NCBI GenBank assembly: GCA_907163375.1
Contig: CAJQUW010007273.1
Span: 425,001-489,000, forward strand
Length of the DNA: 64,000 nt
Direction of reading: 5' to 3'
DNA from: Prostheceraeus crozeri
Taxonomy: Eukaryota > Platyhelminthes > Polycladida > Euryleptidae
The notes under the pieces are model-generated. The model saw only the letters and a program-made list of their open reading frames with translations, did no database searches and had not been told where the DNA came from. Shown one piece after another: positions 24,620 through 38,124 of this stretch. Position 1 is the stretch's first letter; every line of letters begins with the position of its first letter. A program made the position numbers and the translations under genes.

Positions 24620-25048
24620 ACGTTGCTGAGTACTTGAAAACAAAAAACAACGCAAAGTGCATGCGAGGCCTTTCGATCGGTTCTCTTTCAGACATTACAC
24701 CGGTGTGAAACAGATACACAAGCATTTGAATTGTTGACACTGTAGAAATGATAAATCACTGACATGTTTAAATAAAGATAAGAAAACGTTTTGTCTTTAG
24801 CTTTACTTTGGTAATTAACTTGAACCATTTTTGCTTTTAATGATTTCTTATCTTTGTTCAAACATGTCAGTGATTTATCATTTCTATAGTGTCACCAATT
24901 TAAATGCTTGTGTATCTGTTTCACACCGGTGTAATAACTGAAAGAGAACCGGTCGGAAGGCCTCGCATGCACTTTTCGTTGTTTTCTGTTTTCAAGTTAT
25001 GCAAAGGGTCAAACTTCTTTCATGACATCAAGCAACGTTGCTGAGTAC
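24620..25048. mobile_element. Foldback element, ~165-bp arms, 14-bp flanking repeat
   Basis: The left arm 24634-24790 is repeated inverted at about 25005-24845. Both carry AAAGTGCATGCGAGGCCTT, CATTACACCGGTGTGAAACA or its TATT variant, and ATGATAAATCACTGACATGT. The loop is about 55 bp. The 14-mer ACGTTGCTGAGTAC occurs directly at 24620-24633, abutting the left arm, and at 25035-25048, about 25-30 bp beyond the right arm. It could be a target duplication or part of an older repeat. No coding frame. Confidence 0.75.
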
Positions 25049-26549
25049 GCTCTCATTATTTGAATTTTACTTCGAAACTTTCTCTTGACGGTTTTTTCAA
25101 AAGTATTTTGATTTGATGCGGTAGTGATAAAGTCATAGCAATGATATAGGAAAAATGATTAGCATTGCGGTAGCTGCTTGTCTATTTCTCGTTTGTGGAG
25201 CGAATCGGTTCACATAAATATTTCGTCTGTGGCAGGTTAAGTCTTAAAAACAGGTGCCAGTGGGACTGTGTGATGTTGCTTAAAAATCACCTACCGCTAA
25301 CAACAATGGACTTTTGTGATCTCCCGGGAGTGGGTTTGGCCCCTCTCATTGCCTTAAACTCCGAATTAAATCAAGTTCATAATTGGCACATGAATTTTCT
25401 ATGGTGGTATTAGTTAGCGCCATCTTTTTCTTTGTTACAAATAGCTATTCAGAATTTAAAATCACCAATTTCTGTTTATTCTTGAAAATGTCTTTGTTTT
25501 ACCGAATTCTAACGAAGTTCGGTATCCTATAAGTTCTCCAAATGCTTCCTAATCAGGAAGTAGTTCACAGTCGCTTTTCAGTACATAAGATTGATTTGTG
25601 CGTGAAAGACATTTCAAAAAATGAAGAGCCTGAAATATGGAAGAATTTTCTTCAAATGTAACTATTGCAATGAATCGGCGAATTGGTAGGTACTCTACAA
25701 TTTCAAGTAAATATAAATGTGATCACTTGGAGGAAGGATGACTTGCAGACAGAGTTCAAATGATTAGGAAAATGCTAAAAAATGACTGCAGCCTTTGCTA
25801 CAAGTATTGTTAAAGAGAAGCATTTAAATAATATTCGGAATTTAGATACTCTATTTTATGTCTATGATAAAATGTGTGATTCATAGACACACATGCACAA
25901 AATGCTATCCACATATTGAAAATCAAGGCGATTTTTTTCGTGTCACAAAAAATGCTTGCAAAAAGTTCTTCCACACTGGGTCAAATACAACATTTCTTGG
26001 TAAAATTTCAAAAATGCGCTGTAACTAAGTCTCAGAAGCAGACAGTAGGTCGGGCGACTCAGTTTGAAGAGTACCATAGTAAAAATGCGCAGGACACGGA
26101 CGGATAGCATCGACAAGGAACATACAGGAACATACCGATCGACAGCCAGCTACTGCGGCGCTCACTGAGTGCTGCTACCGACTACCCAAATGATGGTTGA
26201 TGCAAAAATGATCGTTGTCTGAAAAGTGTGACATTAGATCAGGACCTGCAGCATTAGACTTTCATTAGATCAGGAAGATCAGGAAATAGAGGCAAATTGC
26301 GGAAAGAAGTCTGTCTTAGTTATTATTCAAACATGATCGATTGCTGCATTACCGGTGATTTTACATTGTACTTTACTATACAGGTTTACCTCTGCACTCA
26401 TGGTGATCCTTCAGGAATAATTGGGAATAAATCTTCATTTGTCAAAATGGTTACGTTTAGGTAAGACTCGACCACGTGCCAAACATCCTCCAGAAATAAT
26501 TCATGAATATTTGCAAAACTATCTGATAAGTTACGCTAGGTCAATAAGT
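25049..26549. other. Unassigned DNA
   Basis: No supported feature; short frames only. Confidence 0.4.
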
Positions 26550-27080
26550 CAATAAATGTTTATTTCCAAAACTTTTGGAAAGCAATTGTAGAACATTCAA
26601 TTGTACATATTGAACACACTAAAACACATTCATAGAAAAAGGTAGAAAGGGAGTGCGTGTGGTCAATAAAAAAGAAGCAATTTTAATTAAGGATGGAAAG
26701 GTGAATGAACTTTTGATCCATTTTTTGGATGCTAATTAGTTATTTTCTGTGGATATCAAGCGCATGCTGCTTGCTTTCTGAAGAAACCTAGCGTTTTATA
26801 TTTTTTGGGATCAGGTTATTCTTTAATTCATAAAACTCAAGTATGTTGTCGCAATAACACGAACTATTTCTTGTCGTATTTTCTTATACCCGGAACATTC
26901 AATTATTAAGTGATGCAGAGTTTCTACTTTTGAATCATCAGATCACATAGCTCACAGAGATGATCTTCATACTTCAATTTATTATTATAACTCCCTGTGA
27001 CGACATCCAATTTTTGATTTTTTGTTTAACTTTCAGGATGATACTGACATCCTTGCAGTCAATATCAAAGTTTTCGTATC
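26550..27080 (-). pseudogene. LINE 3' tail with Cys-His knuckle
   Basis: Minus-strand translation, with frame changes, gives DVVTGSYNNKLKYEDHLCEL followed by C, then TLHHLIIECSGYKKIRQEIV. A C..C then H...C spacing followed by Y..IR is the zinc-knuckle region near the C terminus of many non-LTR retrotransposon ORF2 proteins. Downstream are stop-rich sequence and a probable 3' end near 26550 (GGAAATAAACATTTATTGAC). It is a badly decayed, 5'-truncated copy. No catalytic domain is visible. Confidence 0.55.
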
Positions 27081-28099
27081 GTTTTCAAACCAGCACAATT
27101 CTAGATTAATTTCACTCTGGAAATCCAATGAACTCTAACATAATGAATCAACAGAAAATTTTTAATATGACTTTTTATCAGCTGCCAACTGCTCATCCCA
27201 TTATTTTGATAGATTAAGTCCTGTGAGCAATATTGTTTCATTCGCCAGCACCATGTGTACATATCATCATATCCATTTGAAATTCATTGAACTTATTTTC
27301 TATTGTTAAGCTGGATATTTGATAACGATGCTTTATTCACTATTAACCATATTTATCCACGGTTAGTCAAATAAGCAGACTGGAGCTTCTTTGGATTCAT
27401 TTTTTCGACAATGTCATAAAATGTTATGTTATATGTAATCGGCGAAAGTTGAATATGCCACCGTGCCGGCTACTTGCAATATAGATAAATAGGCCTATGC
27501 TGATAAATGCTCATAATGCCTTTCTTTGATCAGTTTTTCTTTTGATTCGAGGATACATTAAATAAAGTTAATTAAATGTGATTCAACATTTCTTATCTCA
27601 TCTCAGAATAACTGATCTCTATTAAGAGTTAAGAAAAACGAAGAGAATGTGAACATATCAATCACAGGAGAGTGGTTAAATGACCAACACGGAGACGCAA
27701 ATTTGATAACTTCCTTCTGTTGATCACTGATTTTATCTTGGTTCCCGAAACTTAAAATATTATATCCCGCACACCGCAAACGTCGCCATTTGTTAGAGCA
27801 AGCAGGAAATAGGCAGTTAAGATTTAAGTCTCGACCGATGTTTTCCATCATGAAATTGTCTGTCGATCGAGTTTAATCAAAAGAGGCTTGATATGACCAA
27901 AGGTAGAGTTGAAATGGACACAAGAGTGTTCTATGTTCTTTTCATCGAAATGGAAATGTTTGAAGGAAATATTTGAATCCAAATCAAATTGCCTCCTAGT
28001 GACTGTAAATATCTTAAATGAATCTCCATTCTCTCTCAGAATCAGCAGAAAACTTGTGACTATATAATTAGATTGTTTAAGCGTGTCACTTTGCTAGAA
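27081..28099. other. Unassigned DNA
   Basis: No supported feature; an 82-codon minus frame at 27603-27851 has no known domain. Confidence 0.4.
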
Positions 28100-28570
28100 T
28101 TACAAACTGATTCAAAGCGATGGCACATGCAGGAACTTACTAAGTGAGCAAAAAGAAATTTTCAATACCTTGCAGAAATAGGAAATATAGTCGTGAGCCG
28201 CAGAATGATCCGATCACCACGATTTCTTCAGAGTCAAAGAAATCGGATCATTCCGCAAAAGTTTTCTCGATAATGTTGGTTCTTCCGATCATTATTAAAA
28301 GAAGTTAGTAGGCGCACCAAAAAGCGTTCGCAAACTTCCCTGTAGAACTTGACATCGACTGTGAATCTTTCCTGTGTGGTCCGGTTGATAGCAGTCACTG
28401 AAACTTCGCACAATTTGGCGTGTTTAAGTTGAACTGGCTGCGCATTGTTCGATTGCTATGGTATTATGTCAACAGATTGTGCCATTTCATTAACGTTACA
28501 TGTTACAAAATGTTTCCTTTCTAGTCAAACGGAAGAAGAGACGACCGGTCTAATTCTGTGCTTATGACAG
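28100..28570. repeat. Dispersed repeat R1, copy 1
   Basis: The stretch 28100-28330 aligns to 51545-51790 in the same orientation (shared blocks GGAACTTACTAA, ATAATGTTGGT and CCGATCATTATTAAA). Weaker similarity continues to a GGTCTAATTCTGTG-like block near 28550. On the minus strand the two copies share a protein-like pattern: both read HD(Y/F)xS...CKVL.I.FC..SKF..VPS. Copy 1 has an in-frame stop. Confidence 0.6.
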
Positions 28571-29249
28571 TTCACTAATAAATTCAATACAATCGATACA
28601 GTACTCCCTAAACCGCAACAGATTTCAATGTCAAAATCGCACAAGGTCATAACAGGGCAATTTTAATCGCTATTCGCATTGCTCGAAATACTTGAAATAG
28701 GAAAGTGAGTCTGATTTTTGAAGCATGTTTTAAACTGTGGTTGTCCAAGTATCGCATGCCATATTTTATTGATTCATTCATATGGAAGGAGAATACTCGT
28801 ATTACTGAGATGATTTTAATATGTTGACAGCGGTCATCGGGGTATATATAGATGCATTTGCAGTACATGTGTTTATTTTGACATGTTGACCACTTATCAA
28901 TCCTTTAAGTTTCCGCAAATAAAAATCAAATCGTATACGTTTTGCTGCTGTGCAGATTCATAAAATGTCAACGAAGTTACCGGCGAAGGGTTAACTCAAA
29001 TTGCTCATGCACACAGGTCTATTTGTGTGCCAGAAATAATGCGCAGAATTTGCTTTTGAGCTCGTTTTTATCAAACTTTCAAATAAATATGTTTGTAGAA
29101 GCCACAGATCTCACTTCAGTCCTTTAGAATTTTCAAACATGAACTCAAGTAACCTATCGCAACATCAATCATTTCAGTTGGCAATCGTTTTGCTGCGACC
29201 AACGATGAAGAGCTAATGTGAATTAAACACCAATCCAAGATTTGTAAAG
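28571..29249. other. Unassigned DNA
   Basis: No supported feature. Confidence 0.4.
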
Positions 29250-29495
29250 ATCAAGAAAGCTGGCATGGTTCGGGCAGGTCCATCGTCATGAGGAGATCCA
29301 CCCCCTTACAAAGGCATCGTGCATGCGAGTGGATGGAATAGACGACGTGGCCGTCCGAGGATAACTTGGATAGCAACTATGGCCGACGACATGAAGTGAA
29401 AGGGTGTGAATACCTCTATGGTGAACGACCGGACAAGGTAGAGGAGGACTGGACCGACGGCATGCTGTACAAGGGTCATTAAGGTGCGCAGTCGT
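29250..29495 (+). pseudogene. Non-LTR retrotransposon C-terminal tail
   Basis: Plus-strand frames give KKAGMVRAG, or in the adjacent frame LAWFGQVHRHEEIHPLTKAS, then RRRGRPRITWIATMADDMK. This is the familiar R(M/L).WFGHV.R......RRRGRP..RW.D.....D(M/L) tail of non-LTR retrotransposon ORF2 proteins. A frameshift separates the halves, and stops follow DDMK and DRTR. A 163-codon minus frame covers the same DNA but is only its antisense. The source element may be the same type as the one at 44.4-45.6 kb; this cannot be shown because their surviving parts do not overlap. Confidence 0.8.
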
Positions 29496-32400
29496 TCTGC
29501 TGCTACCCATGCAAACATGAAACCTTGCAAACTGTGATCTGCAAGAATTACTTTTATTGAAGGATGTTGGTTTCTCAATTTCTCAAGATATCCGTTAGAG
29601 AACATTATGCGAAGGAATGTGCAACAGCTTATTCCCGAGCTTGTTGCAAATGACATTAAAATCTTTACTTGCAATGGCAATGCTTTTGACAAGAGCCTTT
29701 GCAACTTTTGTGAGGCCGATTCTTGAACGTGACAGTCCATCCTTTTTGAAAAACGTTTTTTTACGTCTTCAGTGAGTTCATAAATACAGTTACACAAACA
29801 AACTTTGAACCATTGAACTATCGTAGAAGCATCGCATTATATATAAACTCTTTTGAACGATTGTGAATGATGTGACACATTCACTGCGCCATCCTCTGCA
29901 ACTCATGCCAAGAACCCGCAATTTCCAGCTTCCTTTGTGCGCTGCTGCAGCTAGGTAAAATTCTCTCTTTACTAAATGTGCCGCTTATTTAATGACGACT
30001 TCACGTTGCATGTAACATTGCTTCATGAAGGGACTTTTCAATTGATGTTTATGTTATCTTCAAATACATGCAGAATAAAGTTTTGCTTTGCTTTAATTTT
30101 ACCTATGTTTCAACATATTTTGGTTAGCACTCTGTATGGTGCCTCGCGATTTTTATTGCAGTGGCTTTTTTGATTAAATGAATGTCACTCATCCTATTTA
30201 GATAAATTGTCTATCAAATTATAATGAACAAAATGGTTGACAGCTTCGGGATTTCAAGCTTTTTCGACTTCAGACTTAACCAATTTTGTCCCTTGCTTTC
30301 ATGGAATCAATCTTTTTGCTTATATTGACCGACTTCTTTTTCACTGATGTATTTTTCAAAGTCATCCACCTATTTTTAATTTCATCGACCGACAATTTTT
30401 ATTTCAATGACCAACCTTTTTAGAAAAAGACGAACAATACTTGCATCGGATTTGTGCCTTTGAATGCAAATAACATTTCATCTATATTATCTTCATTAAT
30501 ATCACTTGAACTTGTGACGTGTTGCAAAACATGTCAAAACTTCATGCTACATTGCTCCCACTGGAAATGTGATATCGCGTGCCTTTGTCCATTAAGCTCT
30601 TTGTCTAGCGAGAAATTGAGCATATCATGTAAATCTGAAAATGATATTATCTTTAAAACGGAGAGAAAATCGTTGGTCGAAAACGAAAATCTGGTCTCTG
30701 AGTTTGAGAGCTTTTGTCTTGCAATTCAATCCAACTCGACAAAGAAAGGAATTTGAATAAAATGAAGTTTTTATGTTCTTCTATACAGAATGACGTTGAC
30801 TTTATTATTCTCACCGTCTCCACCATTGATGAATATTTTTCAGAACATTTGCTTGGAAATATGAAGTGAAGCCTCAGAATTTTATTTTTTGAGATGATAA
30901 ATATCATCATTGCATGATAAATGATCTTAAAAAGTATGAAAGAGTGTTGGGCTTGCTGTTACAATAAAGTCGTATAAACTTCATAAGAATATACAGATCA
31001 TACTTGAGCATTTTCAATCTTTTAATAATTCCTACTAGTGCGTGCAATGTTTCAAATACATGCGATAGGATATTTATTCGATACTCAACGAGAGTTTAAT
31101 TGCTGAATGTCACCAATAGGGGTTTTATAGGTTGGGAATGAACAGAGCTGAAACTATCATATTTCAAGGCATGCTCGTACATGTGTTCATGTTCATAACA
31201 TGAGATAAAAGTGGTGAATCCCAGCGCATTGAGATGCCCGGATGTGGGATTTGCAGACTCGGAATTGCCAAAAGTCTACATAACTATCAGTCAGTATTGG
31301 AATTGATAGGAATCACATGTAAAAGCAGTCTGCATACCAGGGTTGCAGAGGGCCGGGCCGCACCGGCCAAAAATGCTGAAGACAGGCCGGCCGACCGGTC
31401 ATTCTGTTAGGGCATATGTCGACGATTGACGACAGACATTCTAGCATTAGTTGTCTAGTCAGTTAAAATAAAAGTGCAAATTGTAGGAATATGATAACAC
31501 AACTTTTATGACTCAAACGTATCGAACCGTTTCTTGAAAATCATCCTTCAAATCATTACTCAAAGCGGCTGGCCGAACTGTTTCAAATTTATTACTCCTT
31601 GTCTCATGAGGTCTTCATGCTAGGAGATAGGAATCCGAAATCCCGAAAAATCTCATTTGCAGGATCATGGGAGTGAAGAATCTGAAGAAGCCTTTTACTT
31701 TGAACTGGGCCTATTATTGAGGGCTTATGCGAAGAATTTTTTCCTGGATATTTAAACCCTGTATTACATGTATGTAGCTAGTTCCTAGAATTCGATTTTG
31801 ACCATAAACTAATGCTGTAAATAAAACTTTGTTCTAGTGAGCGATTTTATCCCTAAAGATCCCAATCACTTCGATTCCTTAACCAAGTGTTTCAGTTCAG
31901 ACTAGTGGAACCCGGTTGACTAATTCTGTGGTTTCACCATAGAAAAATTATGTCAATGTTCATCATTAAATTTTCCTTCATTGCAAATAGCAACTTTAGC
32001 AAATGAAACAAAACTCGATTTCCATTCTCGACCATTATTCAAAAGTTTCATCAGTCGATTATTGAAAGCGTTGACGATTATGCTGAAGTGTGAAGAGCAG
32101 ATATCTGTTGTGTGTACAGTCTCTCCAGATGTTCTTGTTTAGACAGAATTACACTATTTTGTTAAAATCTCAAGCTCGAATTTATGACCTTAAAATGCAC
32201 CTATCAACAAGACTTTATCCTACACATCAATTACTGGGATCTAAATTTGTATTGAAAAACATTCGCATTTCAAAAATGAATAGAATCATGGTTTCTTAAA
32301 ACCGGCTATAAAACCATGTTTGTATCGCAAGCTCATAAAAAAGTGACTATGGTTCCCATGCAATTGTTTGGCTTTGAAAGCAGTTTCAGAAGAGGAAAAC

Positions 32401-35400
32401 TAGTGCTAATGTATGGAAAATTAGTTTTGCTGCCTAAAACCAGTTACAGAAATTCACTAAATTTTTGTCATAGCTTTTTTGGCATCACCAATATTGCTTC
32501 TTTATTTCATAGGCTACAATACCGTTACCAAATTGATATTAGCACATGTACAGTAGGAAGTTTCAAAAATTTAACTATAAAATCATGAAGCATCAATGTG
32601 ATGTCGACTTTTTGACGAAGTGGTTACAGCGAACGCATGTTCCAAGTTTTCTCAGTCTTAAAGCAATTACAAAATTCTGACTCTGCCATCTTTGAAAACT
32701 GATGACTAGTGAGTACAATTTACATGATCACCACGGCAGTGATAGTTGCAGCACAAGTTCTTACTGCGAACAGGAAATCGGCTTCTGACTCTGCCATCTT
32801 TGTTATTGTCAGCCGCACGGCAAAGCCAGGATAACTAAACGCAGAGGAGCATGTTGTGCAGTCTGCTAGTTTGAAGTTAGACCATTCCGCAGTGGCAGTC
32901 CAAGTTACAGTGATAATGCTTAAAACATTCCACATGCTGCTTCGAAACTGAATGTAACGATACTGAATGTGCTCGTAGTTGTCCAATTGCATTATAAGTC
33001 TTTGGTTGTAGGGGAAAGAAAAATGCACTTGGCAGCTGACTCCGTTTAATGAATTCGGCTAAAAGATGAAATAATATTAACTGAACAAAGTCGGGGCTTT
33101 ACGCTGGCCCCTTTACGTTTACAGCTTCATACAGACGATGGTGAGTACATCTTGACCCGCGTCCAAAAAAGCATGGATCACATGGGTCAGCTTTCTGATC
33201 CGTGATGCGTTTAATCCGACAGGAGGACATCTAATGTGTAACCCATTGCCGGCAGACCTGTTTCTTTCTCTGTTCCCCACAGATACTTCGTGCCTAACAT
33301 TGGAAGATATGGATTTGCTGCAGGAGAAAGAAATATTTTCAACCGATTGCTTTATGGAAATGGATTACTTTGCCTTCCTGACATTTGCATCAGTGTATTG
33401 CTTTTCGCAAAATGCATTTGTCTATTGTCATCGTTCGTAGCGCAAAGAATTTACGAATTTTAGAAAGGAGTGAAATAAATGGCACTTCTGCTAGAAAACA
33501 TAGCCTAATGCACCTGTGATAAAACAAAATTGGGCTATATAAATTCTTCCAAATCTATTTGTCGCTAGAAATTTGATATCTTTGTTTTGAACTGAAATTT
33601 TGAGAAAACCCTCAGAACTTCAAGTTAACAAACGGATCAACTATTGACATGAATATCTATTTAACCACAAGACAGAGTCTGTAATCATTTATTAGAGACA
33701 AAGAAGAGACATTCTTTAAGTATTGTTGCGATTATCGACCTATAAAAGTGAGGTCAATAAAACGGCGATATCTTGATGTTTGGTGGAACAAACTGGAAGA
33801 ACTCCTATTGGAATAACACATTATTATCAATAAGTAGGTCAAACATTCATTGATCAAAGTTTGATTTCCATGGATTTTTCATTTAATTTCTGTATATTAT
33901 TGCATGACGATTCTATAAGATTCATAAGATTCAACCTTTTAAGACTCAAGCTTATTTCAAAGAACAGATGAATAATACAGAGTATATTCATCCGTCAAAA
34001 TTTTCAATACATGTGCTAGACGCAAGTCTTTGAAATTTCGAAATTCACCGTTCGCATTTCCTAATAATTCGGTCGGCATTCAAACTAGTCTATCGGTCGT
34101 TGCCAACATGCGTAGTAGCAATGGAAATAATATTTATGGAATAGTCGAGCGATGTCAATAAAATTGATAACTAGCGGCCAATTTACTAGCAATTAATTCC
34201 AATTTTGCCGTTTAGATGCCTGCGGTTGTTAATCGGCAATTTAACATCAATAATATTATGTATATAAAAAATTTCAAGATGTGCTTATTCAGAAACAGTT
34301 CACAATTCTAGTTCAAAATGAATTAAGCTTTGTAGCTTATTGATTGAATTGACTTTAATAAATGATTCTATTTGACTCTCATTTGACTACAGAGTACTCC
34401 AAAAGTTTTTACTTTCTTTTTTGAGTCAGAGGAGGAGTCTTCAAGATACTGCTCCAAATGCTCATCACTAGAAAGCTTTTGAGACATGTCAAGCAGCTTT
34501 CGAAAGACAAAAATTAAGCACCTGCAGCTTTTCTGAGGAAACAACAGACTATTGAAGTAACCAAAGCTTCTGAGCATATTTTATGTCGTACAGTGAGGAA
34601 ACTCATTTCAAGATCCTCATGATTCAGAAACTCTTTCTAACTCAGGTTACAGCAGATAGACTATCTTTTGTGTTTTGTGCTGCTTCGCAAATTTCAAATT
34701 GTCAATCATTCAAATTTGAATTTAAATTCGTTCGATGCGTAAAACATCTCAGTCATCTGGGAAATGTCCTAGCTTCAAGTTCTACACGGTCTACAGTATT
34801 ACTCACATAACATTCTCTTTGGCTATCGACAGTGCATGCGTATTTCCATTGTCCTATTTTTGATTTTCATAGATATGGTAAATACGTATATAGAAATTAT
34901 TTAATTAATTTCCAAGAAATTATGATAAGGATGCTGAATTCAAAGATCATTTCAATGCGACATATACTCCGATAAATATTAGTAACGCAGAAATCCAAAC
35001 ATTTCCTGAATAGTGTCATCCTTGAAAATGACACTGTCCCTTTCTTACTCTTTTGATCATCGAAGGCTATACTGTACACCAAGGACGATGTAATATTCAC
35101 TGTTATCGTCTTTGCTGTACACGTGTGCGAATTGTGCGTGCATATATATGTACATGAAGTTTGAGCAATGTCCATTCCAGTTAAAGCTATAAGTACAATT
35201 TGAATGCAACGATACATTATACGTATTGTTAATTAATACTCCTATAATGAAAAGCTACTTACTAGCATAAATTGCTAGTATTCGCATGAAGGATTTCCAA
35301 ATGAAAATTTCATTTGATTGCAATTTCCATGGAAATATTCATGAAAATTTCCATACTTTTTCCGTGGGAATGGAATGAAAATGGAGGTCATCCGAGTTTC

Positions 35401-36566
35401 TCAGGACGGTAACCCTGTCCTTCGTAAGATATTCAAAAGGTCAAAGATTAGAATGAATTGAAGACCTGCAAGTTAATCATTAAAAGCAAAAGTACTTGGA
35501 TGTATTCCAACTTCATGAGTTTGACTCTCATTATATTTAATTGTTTCATGTTTGACATGGTAGGAGTTGACATCAAAATGATTGAAATCACAGCCAACAG
35601 TCAGGATTTTGTCGAATATTTTCGACCGATTATCGGAAGAGTTTTGATTAATTCTGACATTCTTTTCCGTCATGAACATTTTGGAATTAAAATTCTCAGA
35701 AAGCCAACAAGGCATGTCATACTGAGTCATTGCCGTTGATGAATTTTTGCGTTGCATAATAGCAGAAAAGTAACAATTAGTAATTTTTCATCCAGCTGCT
35801 ACAAGCGAAAACCGCTCGAATTGAGCAATTTGAAGAGAAAAAACATGAGGATAGTTACTATTGCATGTGACACGTGGTTAATGAAAAACATTTGGAACTT
35901 TATGGGGTCGCCGTCGAGGTTTGTCATCTGTTCAATGAAATCATTAGTTATCAGTAGGCATGCCGAATTATTTCTCAGAACTGTTGAAAAGGTTGAAGCT
36001 GATTTGGATTTCAAGTTCTGTATGACTATTCTGTTTCGACGAAATTTGTGAAAATATTTGAAGGTTTGTAAAGCAGATACACGGTTTTCGATATGCTTTT
36101 TAATTTTCTGGTTTATAAAACTAGATACATTTCTATGACCCCAGGCATTCCAACATCTTTATCGTTGACTGTTTTCGTGTATCAACACCATAATCAAGCA
36201 GCTTTAATCATCGCACTTAAAGTATGGTATAACACCTAGTGCATCAAAAGTGATAAAATTCAGAAAATGCACTTGCGCGAAAAAATGAGGCCCAGTCGGA
36301 TTCACAACATATCTATAACGAAACATTGCTATATTGCAAATGTACCGTTGATTAAGCAGTCAAGTATTTGGCTAGCTTCCGTAGGTCATTTCTACTCCCA
36401 TTACGTGAGCAGCTATTGCTCCCTACAAGCTTTTGTAGTATTTTGCTATTCTCGTTTTGTAGGTGCATTTACAGTCGTTTTACTGTAGTCTGCAGCTTTC
36501 AGTGCAAATTAGAAAGTAGCACTAAGTTACAAAACACTCTCACTTTGGCATGAATTAATGTTATGC
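29496..36566. other. Long stretch without supported genes
   Basis: About 7 kb of AT-rich DNA. Small observations only. A hAT-like single terminus (CAGGGTTGCAGAGGGCCGGG) begins at about 31342 with a GGCCGG-rich continuation. A direct repeat TTCTGACTCTGCCATCTTTG occurs near 32676 and 32785. Loosely repeated GACCGAC-type text lies near 30330-30410. Open frames up to 106 codons (minus, 34897-35217) carry no recognisable domain. Confidence 0.4.
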
Positions 36567-36673
36567 TGCTCAGTGATTGGTTGATGTTCTGCTGTTCAGT
36601 GATTGGTCAATGTTCTACTGTTCAGTGATTGGTCGATGCTCTGCTGATCAGTAGTTGGTTGCCGCTCTACTGA
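36567..36673. repeat. 26-bp tandem repeat, ~4 copies
   Basis: Four imperfect units built on TGTTCAGTGATTGGTCAATG plus TTCTAC. They contain ATTGG, the reverse complement of a CCAAT box, in each of the first three units; that is probably incidental. Confidence 0.85.
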
Positions 36674-37774
36674 TATTCTCATATCGAGCAATCCCGCCCG
36701 TAGACGCCGTTTCAGATATCAAGCCTCAAAATCACAGAATCGCATCTTCAACTTGATCATTAATGGATATGTACTTACGGCGAAATGCACTTGCTGGAAG
36801 AAGACAAGGGTGACAACATGATATTAGCCCCACAAACGTCATCTATTTTGTAAGTGAGAAATTGCAGGCAGCTTAAGAATATGCAACCGGAAAATTAAAT
36901 GGAGAAAAGCATAAAATGCATGTGTTTGTGTAACATGGAATTAATTTTTACAGTTTTACACGTTATTAATTTTCCTTCTAAAATCTTGAAGCATTGACGA
37001 CTGGATGCAGCAGAAAATTGTTCAGAATTGATTTGTTTATAAATGCATACTTTCAATGTAATGCACTGTCTGTAATATGTCGCAACATAGCACATTACTA
37101 TGAGTTGAGATCTTGAAATCTCCAAGCATTTCTCCTTGCGATAAAAAGTTCGAAGAAAAGTTCGTGGAGGAATGGGTGCATTCTTTTACTGCACTGATTT
37201 TTTACCAAATTCTACGCATCTCGCATTTCAAGCCACTTCTTTCTTACTTTTCAAGCAAATTTTGACAATAGAAGGATGGCTGATTGATTTCAGTAATGAA
37301 ATTTCGCAATTAATACGATGTCTTCCAAGCTCCGAATTCTTATGAATTGTCTGCAGATACTGTAATCCTCTTGTTTCTCAGATATTGAAATGTAAGAGGG
37401 AGAAGCAATGTATGACATCTACAATCTGAATGACGGCGATTTCAGCTCAGTGAATTAAAAGATATCTTATGCTTATCTATCATCGGTAGCTGTGGTTCAT
37501 AATCCGCGAAATCTATTAGACTAAGCTCAGTGAGCATTTTTGAAAATGTTAATTTAGGAACAAAGAGGGAATGATTTCCACAAAATGTGATTAAAAATTT
37601 CGAAACTTTTATGGATAATACAGACCTGATCTTGTCTCATTAACTAATTAGTTTCAGAGAATTAGAAGAGCATTTTTCATCCAAGCTGCGTGTATATTTT
37701 AATTTGTGACTGCCACAGAGAGATAAATTGCTTTGTCTGCGTTGTTTGGTCTAGAGATGACATTTTTTAATACT

Positions 37775-37925
37775 GATGGTCACGCCAAGAACTAGTCCTG
37801 AAGGGCAGAAGGATCAATTTTCCATTGAGCGTATTGCAAATTCAAGCCTGAATTCTGACGAACGGAATCATTAACACTGCATTGAACGTAGGCAGTCAGT
37901 AAATTTAGATCGTGAAGAGTCGAGC
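37775..37925 (+). repeat. Diverged relative of the 19.2-kb hAT-like element interior
   Basis: The blocks CTGATGGTCA, AAGAACTAGTC and CTGAATTCTGA, in that order and similar spacing, match 19275-19400. The terminal CAGACTTG sequences are missing here, so this is either an internal fragment or an older repeat that both carry. Confidence 0.6.
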
Positions 37926-38124
37926 GATGTGAATAATAATTGCATTTGATGAATTTATCGCGGAGAAACATTGAGTCAAATATAGGTACTGTTGACTTGA
38001 TGTTCAGTCTTCAATGTGACAACGATAGCTCTTATGTTCCCTAGTATAACTTTCCTTACGCATTTCGCGCGCTTGGGCAATCACGTGAGTCAAAGGGAGG
38101 CGGCTCTTTCCACATCTCTCTGCG

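Noticed and set aside
29306-29797. 163-codon minus-strand frame
   Set aside because: Its DNA is the antisense of a recognisable LINE C-terminal tail on the plus strand (RRRGRP...W), so the frame is a shadow.
31342-31759. hAT-like element between CAGGGTTGCAG and ...ACCCTG
   Set aside because: The ends share only about seven bases and the flanking octamers do not match.
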